64,000 bases of DNA from Bacteroides coprosuis DSM 18011. GTDB lineage: Bacteria > Bacteroidota > Bacteroidia > Bacteroidales > Bacteroidaceae. The position numbers were made by a program, and so were the translations under genes. Where the stretch lies: positions 1,914,780 to 1,978,779 of the forward strand of contig CM001167.1 of the NCBI GenBank assembly GCA_000212915.1, read 5' to 3'. Below the pieces are notes generated by a model. It did not search any database. It saw only the letters and a list, made by a program, of their open reading frames with translations, and was not told where the DNA came from. Shown piece after piece: positions 54,533 through 63,533 of this stretch; the first letter of the stretch is position 1, and each line of letters starts with the position of its first letter.

Positions 54533-55906
54533 ATGCTAAAAAGTGAATTTTGGGGAGATGAGACAGAAGCTGTCAATCTTGCTTTAGATTGGGCTATTGC
54601 CCACACAGTGAGTGGAAGTGATCCGAAAACATCCTTTAAAAGCTCTGAAGAGCTTAAAAAAGAGGTAGGCGTATCTATAACTTCTGATGGACTTGGAGCA
54701 AAAGAAGCGATGCGTCTCTATTCAGAAGTACTAAATCCTGCTACCCGATCTGCAGACGACCCTATGGCTTTAGCCTTTATTCCTGGTGCACCTACAAGGG
54801 CTGCAGTGGCATTTGATGCAGTTGTTTCAGCAGCAAATGTTCACGGAGGAATGTGGGAAATGGGAGCTGGTGCTGTTTTTGCAGAAAATCAGGTTTTAGG
54901 TTGGATTAAATCTTTACTCGGATGGACTGAAGAGGCAGGAGGTACTTTTGTTTCGGGAGGTACGCTAGGCAATTTGTCAGCTCTATCGGCTGCAAAACAT
55001 ACAATAAAAGAAAAGTGGAGACAGATGGGACGTTTCCAGAATGGACGACCTATCACAGGGTATAAATTAGCTTGTGCTAGTACAGCACACTCTTCAGTAC
55101 GTACAATAGCTACAGTTTTAGATGTGGATATTGTAACCATTCCTGTAGATGCAGGTGGACATCTAACAGGTGAAATGCTTGAAAAGGCTTTGGTTGAAAA
55201 CCCCACTATCTTTGCAGTAGTAGCAACTTCAGGTACTACAAATACTGGGATTGTAGATGATATAGACTCTATTGTTACTGTTGCTCATAAATATGATATC
55301 TGGGTGCATATTGATGGTGCTTATGGTGGAGCTGCTTTAGCAGCACCCTCTGTGAGACATTTCTTTAAAGGTATAGAGAAGGCAGATTCTTTTATAGTAG
55401 ATCCACATAAGTGGTTGTTTGCACCTTACGATTGTTGTGCAGTGCTATATAGAGATCAGAAGCACGCTATACATACGTTCTCTCAGCATGCTGAGTATCT
55501 AGATGCATTTGGCAATGAAGAGGTCAATCCTTCCGATTTGGCAATACACCTATCACGCAGAACACGAGGTTTGCCACTGTGGTACTCTTTGGCGATCCAC
55601 GGAACTAAGAAGTACGAACAAGCCATAGAAAAGAGCATAGAAAACTCTCGCAAATGTGCAGAATACATCCGTAAATCTTCTCACCTAGAACTTCTTCTAG
55701 ATCCAGAACTTAGCGTTGTAGTATTTGCCAGAAAAGGTTGGACTCCAGAGCAATACGATGAATGGTCAAATAAACTAGCAAAAGCAGGAGAACTTCTTTG
55801 TTTGCCTAGTAAACTCAATGGACGCACCATATTGCGATTGGCGTTTATAAATCCTCATACAGATGTTGATAAAGTAATCCATATTTTAGAGACCACCATG
55901 AAGTAA
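54533..55906 (+). CDS. Group II PLP-dependent decarboxylase
   Basis: 457-residue cytosolic enzyme of the Gad/tyrosine/diaminobutyrate decarboxylase superfamily. The PLP lysine is Lys293 in DPHKWLFAPYDC. VHIDGAYGGAAL supplies the Asp that holds the pyridine nitrogen, and TSGTTNTG and STAHSSV are further conserved loops. The N-terminal helix region has the VHGGMWEMGAG substrate loop. The amino-acid substrate cannot be told by sight. It is monocistronic with its own -7-like box and terminator. Confidence 0.9.
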   Translation: MLKSEFWGDETEAVNLALDWAIAHTVSGSDPKTSFKSSEELKKEVGVSITSDGLGAKEAMRLYSEVLNPATRSADDPMALAFIPGAPTRAAVAFDAVVSAANVHGGMWEMGAGAVFAENQVLGWIKSLLGWTEEAGGTFVSGGTLGNLSALSAAKHTIKEKWRQMGRFQNGRPITGYKLACASTAHSSVRTIATVLDVDIVTIPVDAGGHLTGEMLEKALVENPTIFAVVATSGTTNTGIVDDIDSIVTVAHKYDIWVHIDGAYGGAALAAPSVRHFFKGIEKADSFIVDPHKWLFAPYDCCAVLYRDQKHAIHTFSQHAEYLDAFGNEEVNPSDLAIHLSRRTRGLPLWYSLAIHGTKKYEQAIEKSIENSRKCAEYIRKSSHLELLLDPELSVVVFARKGWTPEQYDEWSNKLAKAGELLCLPSKLNGRTILRLAFINPHTDVDKVIHILETTMK

Positions 55907-55943
55907 AAACGGTACTTTATCAGAATAGCATAAGATACAATAT

Positions 55944-55980
55944 AAAAGGTTTGAATAATAAAAAGTTATTCAAACCTTTT
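55944..55980 (+). terminator. Terminator of the decarboxylase gene
   Basis: Perfect 15-bp stem starting AAAAGGTTTGAATAA with a 7-nt loop. Confidence 0.9.
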
Positions 55981-56013
55981 ATTATATCGGGCATAAGCTA
56001 AACTATAAGACAT

Positions 56014-56049
56014 AAAAAAAGCAGCTACATTTACTGTAACTGCTTTTTT
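56014..56049 (-). terminator. Terminator of the tRNA gene
   Basis: On the minus strand the stem GCAGTTACA/TGTAGCTGC is followed by a run of seven T directly after the tRNA 3' end. Confidence 0.8.
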
Positions 56050-56054
56050 GCTAG

Positions 56055-56130
56055 TGGTACGCCCACAGGGATTCGAACCCTGGACCCATTGATTAAGAGT
56101 CAATTGCTCTACCAACTGAGCTATGAGCGC
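56055..56130 (-). tRNA. tRNA-Lys (CTT anticodon)
   Basis: 76 nt on the minus strand. Acceptor GCGCTCA pairs with TGGGCGT (with wobble pairs); the D-arm is AGCTCAGTTGGTAGAGC. The anticodon stem is ATTGA/TCAAT with loop CTCTTAA, so anticodon CTT. The T-arm is CAGGGTTCGAATCCCTG and the CCA end is encoded. Confidence 0.95.
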
Positions 56131-56642
56131 ATCGCTTTATTTGCGATTGCGTTGCAAAGGTAGTTTAAATTTTTAATTGACCAAACTCATTATTAATAAA
56201 ATTAGAAGGACTATTTTTGCCCTTTCTTCTTTTAACATATTATACTTATAAACTGATACTTTCTTAATACGCAATAATAACTAGTTTATTAGGAGATTAG
56301 AGATTAATAAAAGTTGAATTGTTAGCTCTATCTCTTAAAGTAGTTAGCCTATTATTTATACTTAGTTAATTATTGTAATTAATAAGTATAAATAATAGTG
56401 CCTCATTATAAACTAAAAAAAGAGCAGCTTACCTCAAGCCACCCTTCTTCATCCTTTAACTTATAATACTAAACTAACACCTTTGAAAAATTCTTTCTTC
56501 TTACTTTCAAAGCTAAATAAATATCTTTATTCTCCTGCTACATCTACTCAGTTTTTGATTGTTCTGACCTCAATTTAACTCAATAAACACATTCTTGTAA
56601 TATAATCGTATCATATCGTTCGTCTCAAACCTTTTAAAATGT

Positions 56643-56700
56643 AAAAGAGCGACTATCACTAGCCACTCTTCTCTCCTTAATAACTAATACCTATGATTTA
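56643..56700. repeat. 60-bp repeat, copy 1
   Basis: Contains AGAGCGACTATCACTAGCC followed by ACTCT, an imperfect hairpin, then CTAATACCTATGATT. A close copy lies at 57877-57938, past the lipocalin-like gene; a weaker relative is near 56.42 kb. Confidence 0.75.
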
Positions 56701-57020
56701 CAATACATATTTTATCCTTCACAAAATAGGAAAAACATCTACTGCATACAAAGCATCTCATTGTTTTCTGCCTAATCTCGACGATACTTTTTCAAAAATC
56801 TTCTTTATAGCAATATCTTTGCAACATGATGAGCATAGTTTGTTAATCCTATCTTTATTGACCCAATTATAAATACTCTTCAGACTTAGAAAAAAGGATA
56901 AGACCTCACTCTCTTTTATTAAAAAGTGCATAGACAATGGTTTTAAATGCGTTTTTCGATTTACAATAAGAATATCAATCTTTTTTTATTACAAACATAA
57001 AATATTTTTTGCCTAATTTA

Positions 57021-57050
57021 TTTGGTGAATCATAAAAATGACTACATTTG
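57021..57050 (+). promoter_or_regulatory. Promoter candidate upstream of the lipocalin-like gene
   Basis: TTTG at 57021 and TACATTTG at 57043, 18 bp apart, matching the -33/-7 arrangement of the phylum. The start codon is about 325 bp downstream, which would mean a long leader. Confidence 0.5.
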
Positions 57051-57377
57051 CCCCCGATAACAAAAAGCTCTAGTAAAAGAAACAGATAGATACAACCACT
57101 TACTCTTTATATGAATCTGATAAATAGAATGTTAACACTTCCTTTTATCAATGTAACAGGATTAGTTACAAGAATAAGATTCACTACCATCCCTTCAACA
57201 AAGAGAGGTATTTATTTAATCCTTCATCCCTATATTTTAGACGTATATTCGCCCAAAAGCTCTTCAATTATTTTGACAGAGGCATAGAGAGAACCCGTAA
57301 GAGTAACTGTAGTGCAACTGTATGCTAAATACGAAGAAGTAAATGATTATTCACAATTAATTTAATTATAAAACAGT

Positions 57378-57791
57378 ATGAAAAAGATTGCAATTATTTT
57401 AGGTGCATTTGTTTTTGTTCTAGCATCATGCCAAAACAAAGCTAAAAATCAAGAAAACGTAGAAAACACAGAAGTAGAAGCTGTTGTTGAAGAAACTCCT
57501 GCTGATGCTTCAGAAGCATTCCTAGGTTCATGGGTAGAAGCTAATCCTGCTAACGCAGAAGAAGTTCAAGGTATTGCTCTTAAAAACGATAGCCTTGCTG
57601 AGTCTATTAACAATGCTACTGTTGCCAATACAAAATGGTGGGTTGATGATAGCAATTTATACTTAATCCAAGAAAAACAAGGTGCTGAAATAACAACTGA
57701 CACTATTGCTTTCGAAGTTGAAGCTATTTCTGCTGATTCTCTTATCCTTAGAGATGGCGAAATGACTATTAGCTACAAAAAACAAAACTAA
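57378..57791 (+). CDS. Lipocalin-like lipoprotein
   Basis: 137 residues. Signal and lipobox VFVLASC are followed by a low-complexity acidic linker (NVENTEVEAVVEETPADASE) and a compact beta domain: FLGSWVE, NTKWWVDDSNLYLIQEKQ, ISADSLILRDGEMTISYKK. This is the pattern of short lipocalin-like domains in Bacteroidetes lipoproteins; the ligand is unknown. A strong terminator follows. Confidence 0.75.
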   Translation: MKKIAIILGAFVFVLASCQNKAKNQENVENTEVEAVVEETPADASEAFLGSWVEANPANAEEVQGIALKNDSLAESINNATVANTKWWVDDSNLYLIQEKQGAEITTDTIAFEVEAISADSLILRDGEMTISYKKQN

Positions 57792-57836
57792 AATCATAGA
57801 TATTCTCTCATTTACTCTATGACTTTAAAGAATTAA

Positions 57837-57866
57837 GAGCCTTGCTTATTGAAGCGAGGCTCTTTT
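57837..57866 (+). terminator. Terminator of the lipocalin-like gene
   Basis: Stem GAGCCTTGCTT/AAGCGAGGCTC (one G-T pair) with ATTG loop and T-run. Confidence 0.88.
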
Positions 57867-57876
57867 TATATATGAA

Positions 57877-57938
57877 AAAAGAGCGACTATCACTAGCCAC
57901 TCTTTTCTACCTTCATTTAACAACTAATATCTATGATT
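57877..57938. repeat. 60-bp repeat, copy 2
   Basis: The first 28 bases equal copy 1, then diverge slightly and converge again at CTAATATCTATGATT. Together the copies bracket the lipocalin-like gene and its upstream region. Confidence 0.75.
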
Positions 57939-58069
57939 GATTATTCTTTTTCTTTCCTGCAAGATATAAAACTAGGATATCATACCAAGGCTATCAGTAA
58001 TAATTTAAGCCAAATACAAGGAAAAAGTGGAACATCTTTGTGAATCGAAATACGATTGTAATATTTAGT

Positions 58070-58726
58070 CTAAAGTGCTGCATAGACAGCGAGTATATGA
58101 CATACACTACCACCCACTACAAATAGATGAAACACAGTGTGCATATATCTTATTCTTGTAAAAGAATAGAACAAGGCTCCTACAATATAAAATACTCCGC
58201 CCGCAATTATCCAATACAACACATCCATTCTACCTGTACTCCCCAATACATCCATAAAAGGCTTGAATGCAATTAATATAACAGATCCCATTATGACATA
58301 GCAGAGAGTTTCAAGATGACTATGCTTGTCTAGGTTCCTGAAACTCATCAATATACCTAGCAAGGCGGAGAACCAAACAAAGGAAAACAACATCCAGCCC
58401 CAACTACCAGCATGTCGTAAGGTAATCAATGTAAAGGGGGTATAAGTTCCTGCTATATGTAAGTAAATAGCAGCATGGTCGATCTTCTGAAGCTTCTTTT
58501 TGCGATATCTATTGGAACAGCCATGGTAAATGACAGATATTCCATAACTCGAAAGCATACCAAAGAGATAAACAAGAACACTTGATACCGCCCAATGGAC
58601 GTCGTCATGAGCGTAAGCTTTCCCTAAAAGATAGTAACTAGCAATCAATCCAAGTATTATACCAGCCAAATGGGTTATAGTATTGGCCAATTCTTCTTTT
58701 TGTGTGTATATAGCAGTTGTATCCAT
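58070..58726 (-). CDS. Hemolysin III family membrane protein
   Basis: About 218 residues from the ATG of MDTTAIYTQKEELANTITH; a GTG at 58753 would add nine. Seven hydrophobic segments and the conserved polar residues of the HlyIII/PAQR family are seen: ELANTITHLAG at the start, SYGISVIYHG in the second helix, KIDHAAIYLHIAGTYTPF in the middle, and HTVFHLFVVGGSVCH at the end. The family has His residues likely to bind a metal and may act as a ceramidase-like hydrolase. It is monocistronic. Confidence 0.92.
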   Translation of the reverse strand: MDTTAIYTQKEELANTITHLAGIILGLIASYYLLGKAYAHDDVHWAVSSVLVYLFGMLSSYGISVIYHGCSNRYRKKKLQKIDHAAIYLHIAGTYTPFTLITLRHAGSWGWMLFSFVWFSALLGILMSFRNLDKHSHLETLCYVIMGSVILIAFKPFMDVLGSTGRMDVLYWIIAGGVFYIVGALFYSFTRIRYMHTVFHLFVVGGSVCHILAVYAAL

Positions 58727-58993
58727 AATCATATATAAAATAGAGGTTACCACATTCCCCTCATTTCAAATCTAATAAATAGTAGTAATATCCCTTTCTT
58801 TATTTAGGAGATTCTTAATACCTTTAATGCTGAGTGCAAGGTTTGTAGTAGTTTTCTTGATATAAGCCAAATGTAATGAACATTTTCATATCGAAAACTC
58901 TTCTTTAGTATAAAGACTAAAAACTAGCCTTATTGAGAGAGAAAGAAAGAAATACCTTCTCCTTGTTTTTTACTTACCTATAATATTGAAACT

Positions 58994-60169
58994 ATGAAAA
59001 TTAATTTTGATGAAGTTATTGATCGTAATAATACGGATTCCGTAAAATACGATGAACCAGCAATGGAAATGAATAACAAAGACTTTATACCAATGTGGGT
59101 AGCAGATATGGACTTCAAGACCCCTAGCCCTATCCTGAAATCTATTCAAAACATGCTTGACAAAGGAGTTCTTGGTTATACTATGCTCCCCAGTCGTTGG
59201 CATGAAGCGATAAAGAGGTGGACAAAAAACCGATACAATTGGATAGTAGAAGATGAAGAAATTATTTTTACTCCAGGAATTGTAAGAGGTATAGCGTTTG
59301 CTATCCAGTGCTTTAGTCAACCCGAAGATAAGATACTTGTTATGTCTCCCGTATATCCACCCTTCTTCAATGTTCCTATTGCCAATAAACGAAAAGTAAC
59401 GTACAACTCTCTTCTTATCGATAAGAATCATGAATTTCAAATAGACTTCAAGCAGTTCGAAAAAGATATTCAAGGGGCCAAATTATTTATTCTTTGCAAT
59501 CCACATAATCCAGGAGGAAAAGTGTGGACTAAAGAAGAATTACAAAAGATTGCTCATATCTGTAAGAAGAATGATGTACTGATTATTTCAGATGAGATAC
59601 ATGCTGATTTAACACTTCCGCCTCACCAACATCATGCTTTTGCTACAGTTTCTACAGAGGCAGAACAGAATTCTATTGTATTTATGTCTCCCAGCAAGGC
59701 ATTTAATATGCCCGGGTTAGCCAGTTCATATTGCATTATAAAAGATAAAAAACGAAGAGAGGAATATCAAAGTTTCGTAGAAGCACTTGACGTTACAAGT
59801 AGTCATATGTTTGCCTATTGTTCACTCATAGCTGCATACAATGAATGTTCAGATTGGCTTCCTCAGCTATTAGAGTATATTCAAGGAAATATCAATTATG
59901 TTAGTCAACTATTAAAAGAAAAGATGCCACGCATAAAAATGATAAAGCCAGAAGCTTCCTACCTTATCTTTTTAGATTGTCGAGAATTGGGCTTAGCAGA
60001 TAACAAACTCGATGCATTCTTTAAAGAAGAGGCCGGACTCATTTTAAATCCAGGTATTAGTTTTGGCAAAGGGGGTAGTGGTTTTATGAGGCTCAATGTA
60101 GGCTGTCCTAAACCGATATTGGAAAAAGCTATGAATCAGCTTATGAAAGCTTATCAAGCAAAATTCTAA
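58994..60169 (+). CDS. MalY/PatB-family C-S lyase (PLP aminotransferase fold)
   Basis: 391-residue cystathionine beta-lyase-like enzyme. The start MKINFDEVIDRNNTDSVKYD with PMWVADMDF is the hallmark of the PatB branch. CNPHNPGGKVW and IISDEIHADL bind the cofactor, and Lys235 in SPSKAFNMPGL forms the Schiff base. The reaction is beta-elimination from cystathionine or cysteine conjugates to pyruvate, ammonia and a thiol. It is monocistronic with a terminator. Confidence 0.93.
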   Translation: MKINFDEVIDRNNTDSVKYDEPAMEMNNKDFIPMWVADMDFKTPSPILKSIQNMLDKGVLGYTMLPSRWHEAIKRWTKNRYNWIVEDEEIIFTPGIVRGIAFAIQCFSQPEDKILVMSPVYPPFFNVPIANKRKVTYNSLLIDKNHEFQIDFKQFEKDIQGAKLFILCNPHNPGGKVWTKEELQKIAHICKKNDVLIISDEIHADLTLPPHQHHAFATVSTEAEQNSIVFMSPSKAFNMPGLASSYCIIKDKKRREEYQSFVEALDVTSSHMFAYCSLIAAYNECSDWLPQLLEYIQGNINYVSQLLKEKMPRIKMIKPEASYLIFLDCRELGLADNKLDAFFKEEAGLILNPGISFGKGGSGFMRLNVGCPKPILEKAMNQLMKAYQAKF

Positions 60170-60188
60170 ATATAAACATTTGCGTTTC

Positions 60189-60226
60189 AAAGAGATTGTT
60201 TCTGTACAAGGAGACAGTCTCTTTTT
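60189..60226 (+). terminator. Terminator of the C-S lyase gene
   Basis: Stem AAAGAGATTGT/ACAGTCTCTTT with one G-T pair, then TTTT. Confidence 0.85.
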
Positions 60227-60259
60227 TGTATAATCATACACTTAAAAACTTCAGTTTAT

Positions 60260-60316
60260 TCTGACTAAGTCAAAACAGCATTTGATCAGGGTCAAAAAGG
60301 TAACATGTCGGTGTCA
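60260..60316 (-). repeat. 22-bp-step repeat array D
   Basis: The clear unit CATGTCGGTGTCA starts at 60304. Exactly 22 bp before it is TTGATCAGGGTCA, whose complement shares TGACCCTGAT with the third unit of array B. 22 bp earlier is a weak unit ending AAGTCA. Confidence 0.65.
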
Positions 60317-60397
60317 AAACAGATTCTGTGTTTTACTCCCTAAAATATAGAATAAATATAACTATTTATGCGCATAAATATGCTCAGCATACTTATC

Positions 60398-60437
60398 AAA
60401 AAAGGACCTTTCTAAACTTAATTAGATAGGTCCTTTT
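60398..60437. terminator. Bidirectional terminator-like hairpin
   Basis: Stem AAAAGGACCT/AGGTCCTTTT with an 18-nt loop, between the C-S lyase gene and the small ORF on the minus strand. Confidence 0.75.
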
Positions 60438-60487
60438 TGTATTCGTTTTCTTCCTTTCTACAGGAAGGATTGATACTCTACTTACAG

Positions 60488-60608
60488 TTATTCTCCTTGC
60501 TTTTGTGAAGCTCGATCATCTTTTACATAATAATTAATCAAGTACAGCACAACGCCCACAGCAGCTAAGGTTACAAATGTAATTACTAATGAATCAAAAA
60601 AAGTCATA
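60488..60608 (-). pseudogene. Small membrane-protein ORF broken by one base in a T tract
   Basis: An ATG (60606-60608) is followed by ACT and eight T, which brings a TGA as codon five. With seven T the frame would run on as MTFFDSLVITFVTLAAVGVV and end after 39 residues (DDRASQKQGE), a single-helix membrane protein with a charged tail. Seen directly: the length of the T run and the open second part. Either a true frameshift, slippage-controlled expression or a sequencing error could explain it. Confidence 0.5.
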
Positions 60609-60908
60609 TTCAAAATTTTTAAGGGTTGGTTAATATATAAACACCTATAAAGCTCTATCAGTTTATAGTAATAACGTGTTACATAACATCTTGATATAAA
60701 GATCGATAATTTATATTAATTGTCCAAAAAATACTACATTTATTCTGCTTCTGCCTTCTTACAATGATGAGGTTGGTAAATATAATCCCCTTAACACTTT
60801 ATTTATCAGAGGTTATAAGCAGTTATCTATTTGGTAATACATATAGAATAGCAAATATAAATCACATTCTTATTGCATTGAAGCTTTGAAAGAGACTCTT
60901 TATCATGC
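60609..60908. other. Intergenic region
   Basis: 300 bp of AT-rich sequence between the broken small ORF and the HutD-family gene. Nothing recognisable was found. Confidence 0.4.
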
Positions 60909-61574
60909 TTATCGAGAGTGTAATATTTGCACTTTTATAATAACACTTGGCTGTGGTGCTTGAGCAATTATACCTAACTTATACTTACCCCACTCGTCTT
61001 TATGAGCTGTATATACAAGTACGTCTCCAGCCAATAAGGTTTCTTTCTTATTCGCTACGACAACCTCAAAGGAGGTGCCTTCATAGAAATAATATAACTC
61101 ACTCATGCAGTCCTCTTCTTTATCGAGTGGTTTATCCCAGAAAGTAGGAAAAAATGTATTGTATTGTAATTCTTCCAAATTTGTATTATTCAGATAAGAT
61201 TCTGTAGACTCCAAGTGCAATACATCTACCTTACTGCTACCCTCAGATAGCATCACATTAAAGTCTTTTACTTTTCCACGACTGGTAGTGTGCCAGTCTC
61301 CCCAAAAATGATTCTGATCAAAAGGAGCCAAATGAAAGTCTCCCTTCGATTTATGTGAAAGCTCTAAATCTCCTTCAAGAGGCATTAGGATACGAGCAAT
61401 ATTAGGTAAGGATGTAAAAGTGGAAGTTTCATCATCAACCTGGGCCGAGCTCACCCTCCATTTAAAGTTACGCTGAGCATAAATGGATTGTGGAGGATAA
61501 ATAGCCAACTGAGTAGTAGTACCCCCACTCCATACGGAGGTACATAAGTCTTTTTTGCGGATGATTGTGTACAT
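60909..61574 (-). CDS. HutD-family cupin-like protein
   Basis: 222 residues from the ATG of MYTIIRKKD. An extended frame to 61655 would overlap the preceding gene by 50 bp and adds no conserved residues. SVWSGGTTTQLAIYPP near the start and KWRVSSAQVDDETSTFTSLP are diagnostic of HutD; MPLEGDLEL is the cupin turn. HutD is a bicupin associated with histidine utilisation and possibly its control, but no other hut gene is in this window. It starts 31 bp after the metallophosphoesterase stop, so they are likely co-transcribed. Confidence 0.85.
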   Translation of the reverse strand: MYTIIRKKDLCTSVWSGGTTTQLAIYPPQSIYAQRNFKWRVSSAQVDDETSTFTSLPNIARILMPLEGDLELSHKSKGDFHLAPFDQNHFWGDWHTTSRGKVKDFNVMLSEGSSKVDVLHLESTESYLNNTNLEELQYNTFFPTFWDKPLDKEEDCMSELYYFYEGTSFEVVVANKKETLLAGDVLVYTAHKDEWGKYKLGIIAQAPQPSVIIKVQILHSR

Positions 61575-61605
61575 AGTATTAGTATTTATAGATAAGGAAT
61601 AGTGG

Positions 61606-62220
61606 TTAATAGTAATTGGATTGCTTAAAGAGAGGATTCTTCTTTTGCTTCTCAATAATCTCGTTTATTTCACGGCAGGATATAGGGTGAAACTGATTAT
61701 TGTCAACTCCCACATCATATTGTGTAGAAAATAGACGAGACTTTACCGTTTGAAATTCTTTCAACCTACGGGTGTGAATATGCCCAAATAACTGCCATGT
61801 ACCTTTATAAGAGTTTTGCCAATCGAACATAGGGTAATGACAGAGCACCATATAATGGTACACCGAATGATTATAGTCTTGTACCCTAAGAAATAAAAGA
61901 TCATAAACTTCTTTGAACAAACTATTTAAGGTTTCCTCTTTATAATAGTCCCAATCGTGATTCCCTTTAATTAGTATTTTCTCACCGTGAAGCTGATTGA
62001 ATATCTCTATAATTCGTTTGTCATCCGTGTAGCCAATATCACCCAATACGAATACAATGCCATCTTTGGGAACAGTTTGATTCCAGTTTTTAATCAATTC
62101 ATCATCCATCTGTTCAACACTTTTGTACGGACGCTGATTGAAGGAAATGATCCATTCGTGGCCAAAATGTAAGTCGGAAGTAAAAAAGACTTTGTCAGCA
62201 GATTTGTCTATCTTTTTCAT
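61606..62220 (-). CDS. Metallophosphoesterase
   Basis: 204-residue calcineurin-like phosphoesterase. All metal-binding blocks are present: DLHFGHE, GDIGYTDD, KGNHDWD, VLCHYP and GHIHTR. The short form with FFTSDLHFGH-type start is found in many bacteria and in phages; the substrate is not known. It leads a two-gene unit with the HutD-family gene. Confidence 0.92.
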   Translation of the reverse strand: MKKIDKSADKVFFTSDLHFGHEWIISFNQRPYKSVEQMDDELIKNWNQTVPKDGIVFVLGDIGYTDDKRIIEIFNQLHGEKILIKGNHDWDYYKEETLNSLFKEVYDLLFLRVQDYNHSVYHYMVLCHYPMFDWQNSYKGTWQLFGHIHTRRLKEFQTVKSRLFSTQYDVGVDNNQFHPISCREINEIIEKQKKNPLFKQSNYY

Positions 62221-62385
62221 TGATGTGTTTTGTCATATCTTATTCAACCGATAAATTTAATGATTAAAGTAGAGAGAATTGACTTTTAATAAGAATTATT
62301 TTAACAAGTAGTATAAATGAGTATGCGGGAAGTTAAGAAGGTGTATGGATTTATTTAATACTCCATCCACTTATTAAATAACACA

Positions 62386-62413
62386 AAAAGAGGATGGCTA
62401 GCCATCCTCTTTT
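62386..62413. terminator. Perfectly palindromic terminator
   Basis: 28-bp perfect palindrome centred on GCTAGC with flanking AAAA/TTTT. It serves the acetyltransferase gene on the minus strand. Confidence 0.9.
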
Positions 62414-62435
62414 ATCTATCTATAAAGAATATTTG

Positions 62436-63089
62436 TTATAGTGAATTTAGTCTTTCTTCTATTTTTTGGTAGAAGCGAGTGATGTGCAATCCATCTGCAA
62501 AAGCATGACTGATAGTGATTGCTACAGGCATAACGAGTTTGCCTTCACGGGATATAGCTTTGCCTACATTTAATAAAGGGTATGAATTTCCTTCTCTTTT
62601 TTCTTGAGCACCTACCAACGAGGTAAAATATAAATCGGGGGTTGCACTTAGAAAAATAGTACCGTAAGGATCATTTTCTTCATCTAAGTTTTCTGTACCA
62701 AAATTACTTTCAGTTTGTTTTTTTGCCTCTTCTACTATAGCTACTGCTTTGGGGTAGAACTCGTTAAAATCTTTGATAAATGGAATACGCACTATTGCAC
62801 AATCTCCTTCATCATTAAGTAATATAGGAGTAGTTATATCAATTGTATCGTAATATAATACCCTACCCTCTGCATCAATGCGATAACGAAACTCTTCAAT
62901 TTCATTCATGGCACATAGCATAGAATAAATATAATAGATAAAAAAGGATTGTCCCTTTTGTTTGGCTTGTTCACGTGCATGGGTACAATCTATTTCTGAG
63001 GTAATAGAAATGTTGGGGTTTTGAAACGTTTTAAAGAATTCGTAGCTGTTTCTTCTCTTCCATGAATTGATATCTACAAGATGTTTCAT
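62436..63089 (-). CDS. Chloramphenicol acetyltransferase-like enzyme (CatA fold)
   Basis: 217 residues, the normal size of type A chloramphenicol acetyltransferases. The catalytic motif is SHAFADGLH with His195 and Asp199. The start has SWKRRNSYEFFKTF, and FIYYIYSMLCAMNEIEEFRYRI and FLSATPDLYFTSL are usual. Divergent chromosomal members exist in many Bacteroidales and do not always confer resistance. It lies alone, and a TAnnTTTG-type box on its strand near 63217-63224 may be its promoter. Confidence 0.88.
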   Translation of the reverse strand: MKHLVDINSWKRRNSYEFFKTFQNPNISITSEIDCTHAREQAKQKGQSFFIYYIYSMLCAMNEIEEFRYRIDAEGRVLYYDTIDITTPILLNDEGDCAIVRIPFIKDFNEFYPKAVAIVEEAKKQTESNFGTENLDEENDPYGTIFLSATPDLYFTSLVGAQEKREGNSYPLLNVGKAISREGKLVMPVAITISHAFADGLHITRFYQKIEERLNSL

Positions 63090-63338
63090 TGTTTGGATAA
63101 AATTTATAATTAATTGAAACTACGAGTAATTTGAAACCGAATGAATGTAGTGAATATATTAGTTCTCCAACTGATATATCTTTTCAGCCAATTAGGACTC
63201 TTTATTTGTTGGAATGCAAAATTATGTAATCTATTTTATAATAGCATAAAACGGCTCTTTGATTTATAATTTTATAACAACTTATGAATTAATCTTATAC
63301 AAAAAAGAGGAAAATATCCATCTTCCTCTCTCCTAACT

Positions 63339-63533
63339 TTATAGGTTATCAAAATCTATATGATTCCATTTATACTCTTCAAATGCTGATTTACCTTCTC
63401 CACACTTGGGGCAAACCCAGTCGTCGGGCAAGTCTTCAAATTCTGTACCTGGGGGAATATCGCTCCACGGATCTCCTCTATTGGGATCGTACACGTATTC
63501 ACACATGATACATACATATTTTTTACTTTTCAT
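63339..63533 (-). CDS. Rubredoxin
   Basis: 64 residues with the two iron-binding knuckles C8-x2-C11 ([12 protein letters not shown]) and CPKCGEG, and the [19 protein letters not shown] loop between them. It is a small cytosolic FeS4 electron carrier, useful in anaerobes for oxygen or peroxide reduction. Length and spacing are standard, though the C-terminal extension ([14 protein letters not shown]) is a little longer than usual. It is monocistronic. Confidence 0.95.
   Translation of the reverse strand: MKSKKYVCIMCEYVYDPNRGDPWSDIPPGTEFEDLPDDWVCPKCGEGKSAFEEYKWNHIDFDNL

Larger units (their letters stand above)
56131..57377. other. Gene-poor AT-rich region
   Basis: 1.2 kb without a supportable gene. 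It contains one copy of a 60-bp repeat (near 56.65 kb), a weaker relative near 56.42 kb and a promoter-like pair at 57021-57050, followed by about 320 bases before the lipocalin-like gene. The latter may be a long leader or hold a small RNA. Confidence 0.45.

Noticed and set aside
58970-59473. 167-residue antisense frame over the C-S lyase gene.
   Set aside because: Rich in Phe, Tyr and Ile in a way expected of the complement of AT-rich coding sequence; the sense gene is certain.
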